Shown here: piece after piece, positions 21,063 through 30,704 of the stretch
How the letters are laid out: each line of letters opens with the position of its first letter
Position numbering within the stretch: the stretch's first letter is position 1
Assembly: GCF_030272615.1 (NCBI RefSeq)
Contig: NC_081415.1
Location: 606,493,137 to 606,557,136 of the forward strand
DNA length: 64,000 nt
Source of the DNA: Cryptomeria japonica
Lineage: Eukaryota; Streptophyta; Pinopsida; Cupressales; Cupressaceae
Direction: 5' to 3'
Notes under the pieces: model-generated
Seen by the model: the letters and a program-made list of their open reading frames with translations, nothing else
Told to the model about the DNA's origin: nothing
The model's database searches: none
Made by a program: the position numbers and the translations under genes

Positions 21063-22886
21063 CTATGGTGGACTCGCTGTCTGGTGACTGTTTTGTCCTT
21101 GTGCGGCCATCTCTTTCGTGATCTCATCTCTGGCCTCCCGCACTCTCTCGGTCTCCATGTGGGGATTTGGGTAGGCAATCTTTTTAGCCTGTGCCCTTGT
21201 GATTGCCAATACTTCTGCCTTCGTAGGTTCTATGTTTAGAAGGTGTACACCAGGCTTCGGGCAATTTGCGTCCTCGTGGTCGCCTGGCCCGCACCATCGA
21301 CAGAGATGTTGAGTGTTGGCTTCCTTCGTGCAATCGCGAGCGAAGTGTCCCCACTGATTGCAGGCCCTACCTTGAATCATCGGTCGGCCCTTGGCATCGT
21401 ACTGGATCCGGTTTTTGTTGTTGTTATTGTTATTGTTTCTTCCTCCGCCGCCGCGTCTATTATCCCGGTATCCTCCAGATGATGCCGTTGTGTTAGTCTG
21501 CTGGCCCGTACCCGCTGGTGCGGATGTTGTGGCCTGCTCTGTGAACAACACCTGGTTCGGGCTTCGGGTTTTCATATTGTATGGGCACTCCTTGGTGGAG
21601 TGTCCCATCATTTGGCAAATCTCACAGAATGCCTTCTTCGGGCAAGTACCCTTTGTGTGTCCATCACTCCTGCAGTCTGTACACCATACTTCAGTTTCTT
21701 CCGTCTTACTTGTACTCCCTTTCATGGCTTTGAATTCTCTCAACATTCGTTCCATGTCCCTCTGGAGCGCGTGTACCTTTTTACCTGATCCGCTACTGCT
21801 ACTGCTCTCCCCGTCAGAATCTTCGTCATCGTCCGATGAATATCTATTACTCTTCTTCTTTCTTGATGTTTTGTACTCGCTTTCTAGATCCATTGCCCTG
21901 TTATAGGCGTCGTCATATGACGTCGGAGCTACAATCTTCATTTTTTTCCGTAGAGAGGATTTTAATCCTTCCACGAACCATCGTTTTTTTAAGCCCTCAG
22001 CCGGCTGGCTCTCCATTTTACCCAAGAGTTCTTTCAGCCTCTGACTGTATGCCCGTACTGTCTCCTTAGTACCTTGCTTGGTACTATATATCTCTGTCAC
22101 AATTTCGTTGTCATCACGAAGCAACCGGAACTCCTCCGTGAATTCCTTCTGTAGGGTAGCCCATGTGGCCAGTTTTTGCTTATCTATAGCGGAGTACCAA
22201 TCTATGGCGACTCCTCGTAACGTGGCTGGGAACTGCTGTACCCAGTCATCCTGGTCTGTTACTCCGTTGGCAGACCAAATGGTCTCACATGTACGGCAGT
22301 GCCGTGAGGGGTCTTCCTTGCCGTCCCCTGTGAACTTTGGTAACTTTTGTTTGCTCGCCATCCCTGGTCGTCTTCCTGGAGGCGGTTGTGTCTGTGTCTG
22401 TGGCTGTGTCTGTGGCCCTGCGTTGCTACCTCCGGTAGTGTTGGTGGTGTGTCCTGGAGGTACGGTGTTTTGCCTGTCGCCTGTGGCACCCACACCCGTA
22501 CTATTGCCCTCCCCTTCGCTCGGACACGCTCCTACTCCTGCCTCCTGTTGGTGATCTTCACTCCGTGGTGTGAGGGATAAGTTCCTAAACTGATCCCGTG
22601 TCTCCTCGACTAGATTTCGCCTTAACCTTGTTTCTTCTAGAATTTCTTCGTGGCTCCGCGTCCTACGATGATCTGGCGACGGGTAGAAATTTCCGTCGGC
22701 CTCTGCACCTTCCATGACACCTCCTTGGTTCCCCTCGGGTCCCCCTTCGGCAGGTCGTCCTTCGGCAAGTTGCCTCAGCCTCCATCTACGTTCTACTTGC
22801 TGTTCCAGAATCAAAGCCCTCTGCACGGCCTCCCACTCATTCGTTTCCGGTTTTCTATTTCTATCTTTATTCAACAAGTTTGGCAT
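21063..22886 (-). CDS. gag: gag of gypsy B, intact
   Basis: 607 codons with no lesion, from the first in-frame ATG at 22886. The N-terminal 150 residues are charged and low-complexity. The capsid region holds KLPKFTGDGKEDPSRHCRTC, QFPATLRGVAIDWY and RLKELLGKMESQPAEGLKKR. The nucleocapsid has three full CCHC knuckles, CTDCRSDGHTKGTC, CEICQMMGHSTKEC and CRWCGPGDHEDANC, plus a fourth that lacks its first Cys (CNQWGHFARDC). A Gly/Asn-rich linker separates pairs two and three. Gag forms the virus-like particle and binds the RNA. It ends in TAG at 21063-21065; copy A has a stop at the same place. Confidence 0.9.
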   Translation of the reverse strand: MPNLLNKDRNRKPETNEWEAVQRALILEQQVERRWRLRQLAEGRPAEGGPEGNQGGVMEGAEADGNFYPSPDHRRTRSHEEILEETRLRRNLVEETRDQFRNLSLTPRSEDHQQEAGVGACPSEGEGNSTGVGATGDRQNTVPPGHTTNTTGGSNAGPQTQPQTQTQPPPGRRPGMASKQKLPKFTGDGKEDPSRHCRTCETIWSANGVTDQDDWVQQFPATLRGVAIDWYSAIDKQKLATWATLQKEFTEEFRLLRDDNEIVTEIYSTKQGTKETVRAYSQRLKELLGKMESQPAEGLKKRWFVEGLKSSLRKKMKIVAPTSYDDAYNRAMDLESEYKTSRKKKSNRYSSDDDEDSDGESSSSSGSGKKVHALQRDMERMLREFKAMKGSTSKTEETEVWCTDCRSDGHTKGTCPKKAFCEICQMMGHSTKECPYNMKTRSPNQVLFTEQATTSAPAGTGQQTNTTASSGGYRDNRRGGGGRNNNNNNNKNRIQYDAKGRPMIQGRACNQWGHFARDCTKEANTQHLCRWCGPGDHEDANCPKPGVHLLNIEPTKAEVLAITRAQAKKIAYPNPHMETERVREARDEITKEMAAQGQNSHQTASPP

Positions 22887-23007
22887 TAATTGTAACACAT
22901 CTCCTTAACTCTCACTTCTTTAAATCAAAACATGTCTTTATTAATTCATCTGCTTAGGTACAACTCGTGTCAATGACACTTTTATTTGAAAATAAGAAGT
23001 TCACATT

Positions 23008-23376
23008 TCAATTCCCTCCTGGCCTGTCGCCATCTCTTTCCGTGTCCTGTCGGTTGTTCTCTTCGTATAGTTGCAGGATTTGTTGTCGTCGCTCTTCCTA
23101 GGCAATCTCCTCCAGGCGGGCCTGTTGTGCCAACGATGCCTGTGCAAGCAACCGGGGGAGGTGGTTCATTAACCGGTTCACTGTCGGGCTAACCTCCAGC
23201 GCTGTCCACACGGCACTTGGTGGGATTTCTGCCTCCGCTGCTTCTCGTCGAACGTATGTCTAAATGGCCACCTGGAGCAAAATTGAAAACTCTCGCGTTG
23301 CCGCGTCCTCCCCTGTGTATAGTTCTGTTCGGGCGTCGTCGGCCTCCGGGTTCACCTCACCAACGGGTAGGCCCAT
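23008..23376 (-). pseudogene. Small ORF0 upstream of gag in gypsy B
   Basis: About 45 bases after the primer-binding site an ATG (23376) opens a frame of 122 codons with only two lesions, both TAG (23260-23262 and 23098-23100). The product is acidic then helical (REAAEAEIPPSAVWTALEV, NRLMNHLPRLLAQASLAQQA) with a Gln/Glu-rich end. It is in a different frame from gag and ends 120 bases before it. I do not recognise it. It might be a leader ORF or a remnant of an N-terminal gag extension. Confidence 0.45.
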
Positions 23377-23420
23377 TGTGTCTGTGCGCCATTCATGTCT
23401 TCTGTTCCCGAGTTCGTATA

Positions 23421-23433
23421 GGCAACGGCGCCA
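23421..23433 (-). other. Primer-binding site of gypsy B (tRNA-Asp)
   Basis: The plus strand reads GGCAACGGCGCCA two bases inside the LTR, so the element strand reads TGGCGCCGTTGCC, complementary to the 3' end of plant tRNA-Asp. The tRNA identity is from general knowledge of plant primer-binding sites. Confidence 0.9.
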
Positions 23434-23435
23434 AA

Positions 23436-23707
23436 TGTTTGGCCTCTCGGGTGAATAACTTAAAACATAAAGGACATAACGCAGAATAATGTCGTAAATA
23501 TCAGACAAGTGTAACAGATGTTCTATTCCTCATAAGTGTCTTTTACAAGTTACATTCCGGAGTATAAAAGGGTACCGAGGGGGTGCGAGCGCCAACCGTC
23601 GCACCGCAACTTCCACCCCTCGGTTGCCAACGAACCAAAACAATTACACATAATTAACTAATGTTATTCACTAATGTTATTCCCGTGTACAAATAATGCC
23701 GCCAACA
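23436..23707 (-). repeat. 5' LTR of gypsy B
   Basis: 272 bp, partner of 11490-11761. It borders the primer-binding site on its left (inner) side. Confidence 0.95.
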
Positions 23708-23712
23708 GGTTT

Positions 23713-25698
23713 GGCCTCCAATATGTGGCAGGTATGTAAGTTACACTCTTACCCTCTAAATATTGACTTCACAATAATCAATGTCTATGGACCGTGTAAA
23801 TCCAGGTTGCAAAAAGGTTTTTGGAGATCCTTATCCTCCCTCATTCGGGATCTGGAGGGGGGTCTCTTGATCATCGAGGGGGACTTTAATGCTATTTTGG
23901 AACTAAGTGAGAAATTGGGGGGCAAGGGTGAAATTCCCACGAACCTTGCACACTTACAAAATTCTGTGACAGAAAATGGCCTCCGGGAAATCAAGTCCAA
24001 GTAAGGCCAGTTTACATGGTCAAATCGAAGGATCTCTGGACAGCATGTTGCAGAGAAGCTGGACAGGTTCTTCTTAGGTGGGCTCTGGGTGGAAACTAAT
24101 CTTCTTTTCTCCTCAAATATCCATCCAGTGGCTGCTTCTGACCACTTACCCGTTGAGCTATCTATAACCTTCGATGGTCCCCCCATCAGATGCCCCTTTA
24201 AATTTGAAAAAATGTGGTTGAGGGATCAAAGTTTGAGGGATTTAATCAATGATTGGTGGTCAGGGGCTCCGGAGGTGAGTGGAACTAAGGCCTTTGTTTT
24301 TGTTAAGAAGCTGCAATTCATCAAGTCTAAAATTAAAGAGTGGAACCGAGTGAAGTTTGGCAATATTTTTGCTAACAAAAGGGATCTGGAGGACAGATTA
24401 GCAAGCTTGCAAGAAGACATCATTCAAATGGGGATGACATCAGAGAAATTTTTGCAGGAACGAGAACTCAAAGGACAATATAGTGAGGTGCTAGCTTGAG
24501 AGGAGGTTTTTTGGAGGCAAAAATCGAGAGAGTGTTGGCTTAAGGAAGGGGATAGAAATACAAAATTCTTTCATAATTCGGTTAATGCGAAAAGATCTAG
24601 GAACAAAATCACGACCATCCTCAATAGAGAGAATGTAGTATTAGACAAAGTGGATGATATCAATAAAGAGGCAGTGGAGTTCTTTCTAACTTTATTATCT
24701 AAGGATAATGATCCCGAGCTGGAGCAGCAGCAAGAAGGGCTAAATGTTATCTCGGAGTTGATAACAGATGCACAAAATCAGACACTAATGAAACCAATTC
24801 AATTTGAGGAGGTGAGAAAGGCGGTTTTTAGTATGGAAGGGGATAAAGTGCCAGGGCCGGACGGTTTCCCGGCCTTTTTCTTTCAAACTTTCTGGGAGGT
24901 TGTGGGTTTTGAGGTTTGGAAGTAGTGGAGGAATCTCGGAATAGGGCGACTGTGGCAAAGGAGTTTAACTGCACACTCATTGCCCTTATTCCTAAGGTGG
25001 AGCACCTTGCCAGTTTCAGTGAATTTCGACCAATTTCTTTATGCAACACCATCTACAAAATCATTTCTAAAGTGATGGCAAATAGATTGAAACCTTTATT
25101 AAGCCTGATTATCTCAGAAGAACAGAGTGGCTTTGTTCTAGGTAGATCGATTATGGAAGGGATAATCATCGCGCATGAGGCAATTCACACAGTCCGCCAA
25201 GCGAAGGTGGATCGAATGATGATTAAATTAGATATTAGAAAAGCTTATGACATGGTGGATAGGGAATTTCTTATCCAGGTATTGCAGAGATTCGGCTTCT
25301 CCAAAGAATGGATTAGTTGGATAAGGGCTTGCATAGGGGGGGTGTGGACTTCTATTTTGGTCAATGGTAGCCCCCAAGGCTTCTTTCAAACCTCACGGGG
25401 AGTTAGGCAAGGGGATCCATTATCGCCCTTCCTATTCATTATTCTAGCAGAAGTACTAGGAAGATTAATTCGATCACAGCAACGGCGAGGGAGATGGAAA
25501 GGCATCAAAATTGCGGAAGGGATGGACCCAATGACTCATCGGCAATTTGCGGATGATACTCTACTCTGTGGACAGTCCTCACTTCAAGAGGCCCGAGTGA
25601 TGAGAAAGACACTAGATATTTTCTGCAAAGCAAGTGGACAGCAAGTTAATTGGTCCAAATCGGAAGCTATATTCTTTAATACAGAAATAGGCAGATAG
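23713..25698 (+). pseudogene. LINE A ORF2, endonuclease C-terminal half and reverse transcriptase
   Basis: The endonuclease resumes with DFTIINVYGP, then GDFNAIL (catalytic Asp/Asn) at about 23880, FTWSNRR at about 24010 and ASDHLPVEL (Asp-His pair) at about 24137. In-frame stops lie at 24001-24003 (TAA) and about 24497 (TGA where Trp is expected). The linker FWRQKSRECWLKEGDRNTKFFH leads to the RT domain: KVPGPDGFPAFFF, a frameshift near 24920, FRPISLCNTIYKIISKV, MIKLDIRKAYDMVD (motif A), GVRQGDPLSPFLF and QFADDTLL (motif C, both Asp present) at about 25545. It ends at a TAG at 25698. The order and motifs are those of plant L1. Confidence 0.92.
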
Positions 25699-27283
25699 CA
25701 AGCAATCTCAAACATCTTAGGGGTTAGAATGGGGACCCTTCCAAGAAAATTTTTGGGTACCCCCCTGTTTGGTGGTAGGAACAATCCGAGCCTATGGAAC
25801 AATCCGATTAGAAGGTTGGAAGAGCAAATGGCTTTCGCTATCTAGGCGGATCTTGCTGCTGAAAGTGGTTCTTTCTGCTCTTCCCATTTTCTCCATGACA
25901 GCCCTCAAGATTCCGGATAAAGTGATTAATTTTATTAACAGGGGAATGAGAAAATTTATGTGGAATGGCAAAGAGGCAAATGACAAAATTCCTTTGGTAG
26001 CTTGGGACAAAGTCTGTCAAGACAAATAGGCAGGGGGAGTAGGACTGAGAAACTGGAAACTGTTAAATGAAGCTATGGGGGCAAAAGTGCTTTGGTAGAT
26101 CTATGCTAAGCCAAACCAGAAATGGGTTCAAATCCTAAAGCATAAATATCTTGACCAGATGAGCAGGGAACGAATTTTCACAAGTTCAGTTTTACCAAAA
26201 GGCTTAGCCATATGGAATTTTATTTCCTCATGCAGACATGTTATCACTGAACATCTCACATGGGAAATAGGTAATGGGCCAAAGGCCAATTTCTGGACAG
26301 ATTCATGGGAAGGGAGACCAGCTCTTTCAGATAGACAAGATATTGAGAACATTAGACAGGTGACCAACTATCAATGGGGAGAGAAGGTAGGAGATTTTCT
26401 CTTGAAGAAGAGAGTGCAAGGGGTGGATGTGTGTGAATGGAAAGAGTTAGAAAATCTCCCTTTATCAGCAAATCAGAAGGAGATTCTAAAGAGAATCTTG
26501 CAGGAGTACACCCCCATGCTATCCGCAAAGGAGGACACTATGAGATGGTGTGGCTCAAAATCGGGACAGTACTCGATAAAGATTGGATACAATATCCTCG
26601 TCAAAATGGAGGAAAAAAAGGAGTGGCCTCTAAAGCTGATGTGGAGTTCCCCAGTTCTTCCAAAAATAGGAGTCTTTACCTGGCTTGCTCTAAAAAAGCG
26701 CATCCTAACAGGCGAAAGATTGAGCAGATTAGGGTTCTTGGGCCCTTTCAGATGTGTAATGTGTAAGAAGGCAGAGGAATCCCTGGACCACTTGCTCTTA
26801 CAATGTGAGGAAGCACAAATGGTATGGAATTTCCTGTTAGGGAAGTTAGGCTGGCAAACTCACCTTCCTAATTCAGTCTTTGAACTTCTCTCTAGCTGGA
26901 ATATACCGAGTCGTAGATCAGTCTTCTCCAGTGTCTGGTTAGTGGCGCCGTCCCTTGTAGTATGGGAGATTTGGAAGGAAAGGAACAGAAGGATATTCCA
27001 AGAGAAAGAGGAATCGTCGGCGAGCTTGTTATCAAGGGTTGAAAGAGCAATATCAGAATCAGTGTCAGCAGTAGCTAGAAATCATAACTTAACAAAATAT
27101 CCTTATTCCAGTGAAGACAATTTTATCCAAGCAAACTGGCCACTTATGAACTGCCAACCCGTTAATGGGTCCTGGAGGGTTAGTCCCCTTTCAGAACCAA
27201 CAAAAGACAAGGTTAAATGGGAACCGCCAACAAAGGAGTGGATTAAAATTAATTTTCATGGGGCCTCTCCGAAGTGGGAGTAG
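25699..27283 (+). pseudogene. LINE A ORF2, zf-RVT region
   Basis: After the RT, GTLPRKFLGTPLFGG, then WKSKWLSLSRRILLLKVVLSALP and GLRNWKLLNEAMGAKVLW follow across frameshifts and stops. From 26159 an open stretch of 374 residues holds the zinc-binding RT-associated domain: SPVLPKIGVFTWLALKKRI, CVMCKKAEESLDHLLLQC (Cys-Cys-His-Cys) and VWEIWKERNRRIF. This domain follows RT in plant L1 ORF2. A stop near 27283 separates it from RNase H, with the two frames overlapping by a few bases. Confidence 0.85.
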
Positions 27284-27663
27284 TTGCAAGAGATGATAAA
27301 GGGGTTATCCTATTCAAGGGGGCTTTACGACTACAGAATGGGACAAATAACGAAGCGGAAGCACAGGCAGCACTAATGGCTACGGAATTGGCCATAAACA
27401 TGAAAGTGTCAAAATTACATTTGGAAGGGGATTCCCAAGTGGTTATCAACGCAATACCGAAAGGTAACACCCCTTCATGGAAACTATCTCATTGGGTGGA
27501 GATAATACGCAAAAAACTCACCTCTTTTGAAGCTTTTCGAGTTTCCCATGTCAGGAGAAGTGCTAACGCAGTGGCGAACCTCCTCTCAAATGTTGGATGT
27601 GATATGACATGCCAAGTGGCCAAGTGGTGGAAGGGTAATGGTAGTGTATGGAAGTGGTATTAA
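27274..27663 (+). pseudogene. LINE A RNase H domain
   Basis: 129 residues with GVVARDDKG, NNEAEAQAALMATELA (Glu), LHLEGDSQVVI (Asp) and HVRRSANAVANLLS, the core of the RNase H type 1 domain found at the end of many plant L1 ORF2 proteins. The first catalytic Asp block lies in the overlap with the preceding frame (IKINFHGASPK, where FDGA would be expected, so Asp to His). It degrades the RNA strand of the hybrid. The stop at 27663 ends ORF2. Confidence 0.85.
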
Positions 27664-27985
27664 AGCAGTTCATGAAGCTACAAACTAGTAAGCACGCTAG
27701 ACGGCTCGCAAGGACGAGTAATCACTATCACTGGCATAATAATTAATGTGGCAATTCAAAAGCACAGAGTCTTGGTTTGAGACAATGGCGGTGGGCAGGA
27801 AATCTGTCGTGAAATCTCTTTCCATTTATTTCACAGATCATGCATTTATACTTAGCCGGAAACGGCGGCAGATTTATAACTAATTTGAAATTTGTGAAAT
27901 GTATTCGCCAAAAACCGGATTAATGAAGGTTGTTTGTGTCTTTGCAGTTTAGTTTTATTGGTTTAACAGGTTGCGAGCAGGTTCA
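27664..27985 (+). other. Spacer between LINE A RNase H and its 3' ORF
   Basis: About 320 noncoding bases inside the LINE. It ends in TTTGCAGTTTAGTTTTATTG and TTTAACAG, which look like 3' splice sites directly before the next ORF, so that ORF may derive from a spliced host exon. This is only a resemblance. Confidence 0.35.
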
Positions 27986-28680
27986 ATGGAGGCTAATTTC
28001 ACGCTCCGAACAGAGAAAAAATTGGTCCCTTTCCTGGGAACGGTTTCGGACAAGCGTCTGCAAGGTCTTTTCAAATACAAGGAAGATAAGTTGTGGAGTG
28101 CTGCTCGGTTAATGCTGGGGGAGGAATTGGTGCATATCCATTTCCGGTACAGAACAAATATGGAGGTCTACTCTTTGATAATGGCCTGGGCGTGTGAATT
28201 CGAGCTCGAAGTGGAGAAAGTCAAGCTAACAATGAAAAAGCTTGTTGATGGGGATTACTTAATTAATCTTATTCCATCCTGGAATGGGTGATCCCCCAGA
28301 CAGGAATTCGCATCCGGGAAGGAGAAGTGGAGGAGGAGATATTACTGTTTGTCCGAGGATCAGAGAGTCGTTTAAAGGAGCAATGCAGGGAACGAGCTCG
28401 CATTGGTTGGGAAGTCATGAAGCTCTGTGTCAAGTTGATATGAACAAACGAGGTCCTTAAGGCACTTAAGGTGGTGGCGCGCATGGAGGTGGGAAGAGAG
28501 CTCCGGGACCGATTCGAGGAGGGGAGAGCGGTACAGTTCCTAGCTAGCCTGGAAGGTGACCCAAACTTTGGGAACTTGGACTGTATTTCGAAGATGAAGT
28601 CTGAAGCGGCCAAAGGGAAAGCCTTGGCGGATATTGATGATGAGGAGAGGAAGATGCCGAACCAGAGTGACTCGGATTGA
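27986..28680 (+). pseudogene. Extra 3' ORF of LINE A, unknown protein of about 230 aa
   Basis: ATG at 27986 opens a basic/acidic, mostly helical protein (TEKKLVPFLGTVSDKRLQGL, FKYKEDKLWSAARLMLGEEL). A one-base loss near 28289 shifts the frame, which continues as IPQTGIRIREGEVEEEILLF. One TGA near 28440 follows, and then VARMEVGRELRDRFEEGRAV to the stop at 28680. Apart from those two lesions the frame is open for about 230 codons. It lies 320 bp downstream of RNase H and 250 bp before the oligo(A) tail, inside the target duplications, so it was mobilised with the LINE. I do not recognise the family. It could be a third LINE ORF or a captured host exon. Confidence 0.6.
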
Positions 28681-28932
28681 GCGGTCACGATGCAAAAATC
28701 TGTGTTTTTTGCTTTCTGCCTTCGTTGGTTTTTAAAACAAAAACTTTTATGGATTACTGTAATATTTCGTGCATGAATGCACAGTACTGTGTAACTTCTT
28801 TTTCTGTTTTTGTTGGAACTCTGCATAGTAGGTTTGAACTGAATTTGGGCTGGTGTTGATATCCGTTTGGCCCTTGTAGATTGTAGCTATTTTCTTGAAA
28901 ATCAATATATCCAAAATTACCGATCAAAAAAA

Positions 28933-28952
28933 AAAGTGCTTATGGTATTTTT
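28933..28952. repeat. Right target-site duplication of LINE A
   Basis: Second copy of the 20-bp sequence at 9673-9692. It directly follows the tail ACCGATCAAAAAAA typical of plant L1 3' ends. Confidence 0.9.
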
Positions 28953-29392
28953 TGGCTGACAACCTTTAGTTCTGTTGGATATTGTCGAGATGTTTGCTGG
29001 AACAGTGTTTTGTCATTGATGTCAACATATTCTTCTATGTTCCAATGTTGCAGTTAAATTAAATGAGTTGTTTTGGTCAGTGTGTTGCAGTTGAGTTGTT
29101 GCAGTTGAGTTGTTTAGAGATACTTATCTCTAGTTGATTCAGTATAAGTTTCAGTGGTCCGCATGATGATTTGATCGAGCTATGAGGCCCAGTATTGAAG
29201 TTTGTTATTCAGTGTTCGTGTTATTCAGTGTTTTAGTTTGTGCTCCGCATTGCTCCAGAATTGCAATATCTTGGTTTGCAGATTTGGCAGAGTATTTGGG
29301 ACGTTCAGGTGTGTCCTCAATTCTAGTGGTTCATGATTTGGAATTCCACAAGCGAATCTTTCAGATTGACAGTCAAATGTATTGGTGTTCTT

Positions 29393-30242
29393 TGTTAGTT
29401 TTAGTACTTTCAGATTAGATAACACTTAGAAAATTAGAATTGTTGATAACTAGGTTTAATTAGATTTATTGTTTTCAGATTCAAGCATAGAAACAGAAAA
29501 TGAATGCATAAAGACAAGACAAAGATACCATGGGAAAACCTCCTAGGAAGAAAAACCCAGCCTGAAAAGATCCACAGATCTAATTATGGTTTTGAATTCA
29601 ACTGATGATTACACACTTATCTGGAGCATAGATGTTGCAGTCACAAAGGGAGATGACATAGAGCCTTCACGATTAGTTTGCTAATGGAGGTCATGAATTG
29701 CAGTTCTTCTAATCTGACTGGCTATATGTAACAATGGTAGCAGCAACCCTTCTATGGAGTTCTTTATCTCTTGAAGATGATCTGCTGCCTTGCTTAAGTT
29801 CGCTGTCTTCTGTTGCTGATCTGCACACCTCTTAGTGTAGTTCGTTGTAAGTTAATTGACTTGAATATCAATTTTGCTTCCTTAGAATATTTCACACATA
29901 TCAATTTCGCTTCCTTAGAATATTTCGCACCTTATTGCAAAGGACTGAATTGGATTGATGTTGTGTGAAGTGTAGGCTTTATTTATAGGAGTAGCTAACT
30001 TCTTAATCATGTCGGCCTTCTTGCAATTAACATTTAATTCATTTAATTCCTTTTAACCGAAATGGATAGGGTCGGCCCTATCAAGGAGGCGTGGTGAGTT
30101 TGGATGTGGCGTGAAGACTTTTGGTGGAGCCGAGAGGTATGGGGCCTAACCCTATATATAGGAGAAGGAGCTGGCCCCCTTTGGCGGATTCCAATGTTGC
30201 CCAAGGCAATAGGAATCCGCCAGGCCCTAATTATAACCAACA
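29393..30242 (-). repeat. 3' LTR of copia C
   Basis: 850 bp, partner of 34822-35671. A CTATATATAGGG box near 30150-30161 could be the TATA element in element sense. Confidence 0.95.
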
Positions 30243-30252
30243 CTCCCTCTTA
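30243..30252 (-). other. Polypurine tract of copia C
   Basis: CTCCCTCTTA directly inside the 3' LTR reads TAAGAGGGAG in element sense. Confidence 0.8.
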
Positions 30253-30310
30253 ATTAGGGCAAAGAATCATAACCATAATCTTTCCTCTTGCACACAAGCA
30301 TAGACTAGAT

Positions 30311-30697
30311 CCACCTTGCATTGCCCGCAGAGAGTGGAGAGGATCTTTTTATACCATCTTACATTGCCCGCAAAGGATGGTTGACCATCTTACATTGCTC
30401 ACAGAGGATGGTTTAACAATTACACTTCTCCCTGAGAAGTTTACAATACCACCTTGCATTGCCCGCAGAGGGTGTTTAACATTTACAATACCATCTTACA
30501 TTGCCCGCAGAGGATGCTTAATAATTATACTTCTCCCTGAGAAGTTTACAATACCACCTTACATTGCCCGTAGAGGGTGGTTAACATTTACAATACCATC
30601 TTACATTGCCCGTAGAGGATGGTTAATGATTATACTTCTCCCTGAGAAGTTTACAATACCACCTTACATTGCCCGCAGAGGGTGGTTTTATACAATA
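30311..30697. repeat. Alternating hairpin array in the 3' noncoding region of copia C
   Basis: Eight tandem units share the core TTACATTGCCCGCAGAG flanked by complementary arms. Some units have ACCACC...GGTGGT, others ACCATC...GATGGT, so both arms change together. After the third, fifth and seventh units stands ACTTCTCCCTGAGAAGT, a perfect 7-bp stem with loop CCT. From the fourth unit on, the two unit types alternate with lengths near 42 and 63 bp, making a 105-bp higher-order repeat. The array sits between the RNase H stop and the purine tract. Confidence 0.92.
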
Positions 30698-30704
30698 CAA
30701 AGTA

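Larger units (their letters stand above)
11490..23707 (-). mobile_element. Ty3/gypsy element B, complete with both LTRs and an accessory ORF
   Basis: Two 272-bp LTRs (TGTTTGG...CCAACA on the plus strand) enclose the element, flanked by the 5-bp duplication GGTTT (11485-11489 and 23708-23712). In element sense (minus strand) the order is 5' LTR, primer-binding site for tRNA-Asp, small ORF0, gag, protease, RT, RNase H, integrase without chromodomain, a spacer with a hairpin array, ORF3, polypurine tract and 3' LTR. The tRNA-Asp primer, missing chromodomain and an ORF after pol point to the Athila/Tat side of plant gypsy. My hand comparison of the LTRs finds 3 differences in 272, all transitions. 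Several stops but no frameshift occur in gag-pol. Confidence 0.95.
9693..28932 (+). mobile_element. L1-type LINE A, near full length, interrupted by gypsy B
   Basis: Bounded by a 20-bp target duplication and ending in an oligo(A) tail. Subtracting the 12,218-bp gypsy element and its 5-bp duplication leaves about 7.0 kb, the size of a full plant L1. The order is ORF1 (DUF4283-like domain plus a zinc-knuckle remnant), ORF2 with APE-type endonuclease, reverse transcriptase, zf-RVT domain and RNase H, and then an extra 3' ORF. Stops and several frameshifts make it inactive. The gypsy insertion at 11490 splits the endonuclease between the N-terminal half and the GDFNA/SDH half. Confidence 0.92.

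Noticed and set aside
11490-23707. Stop-codon reassignment (TAG read as Gln) to explain the many TAG
   Set aside because: Plant nuclear translation uses TAG as stop, intact frames here end normally, and LTR differences show the same C-to-T bias in noncoding DNA.
28269-28826. Minus-strand ORF of 185 residues opposite the LINE 3' ORF
   Set aside because: It is the mirror of the plus-strand frame and has no recognisable domain; the LINE orientation favours the plus strand.
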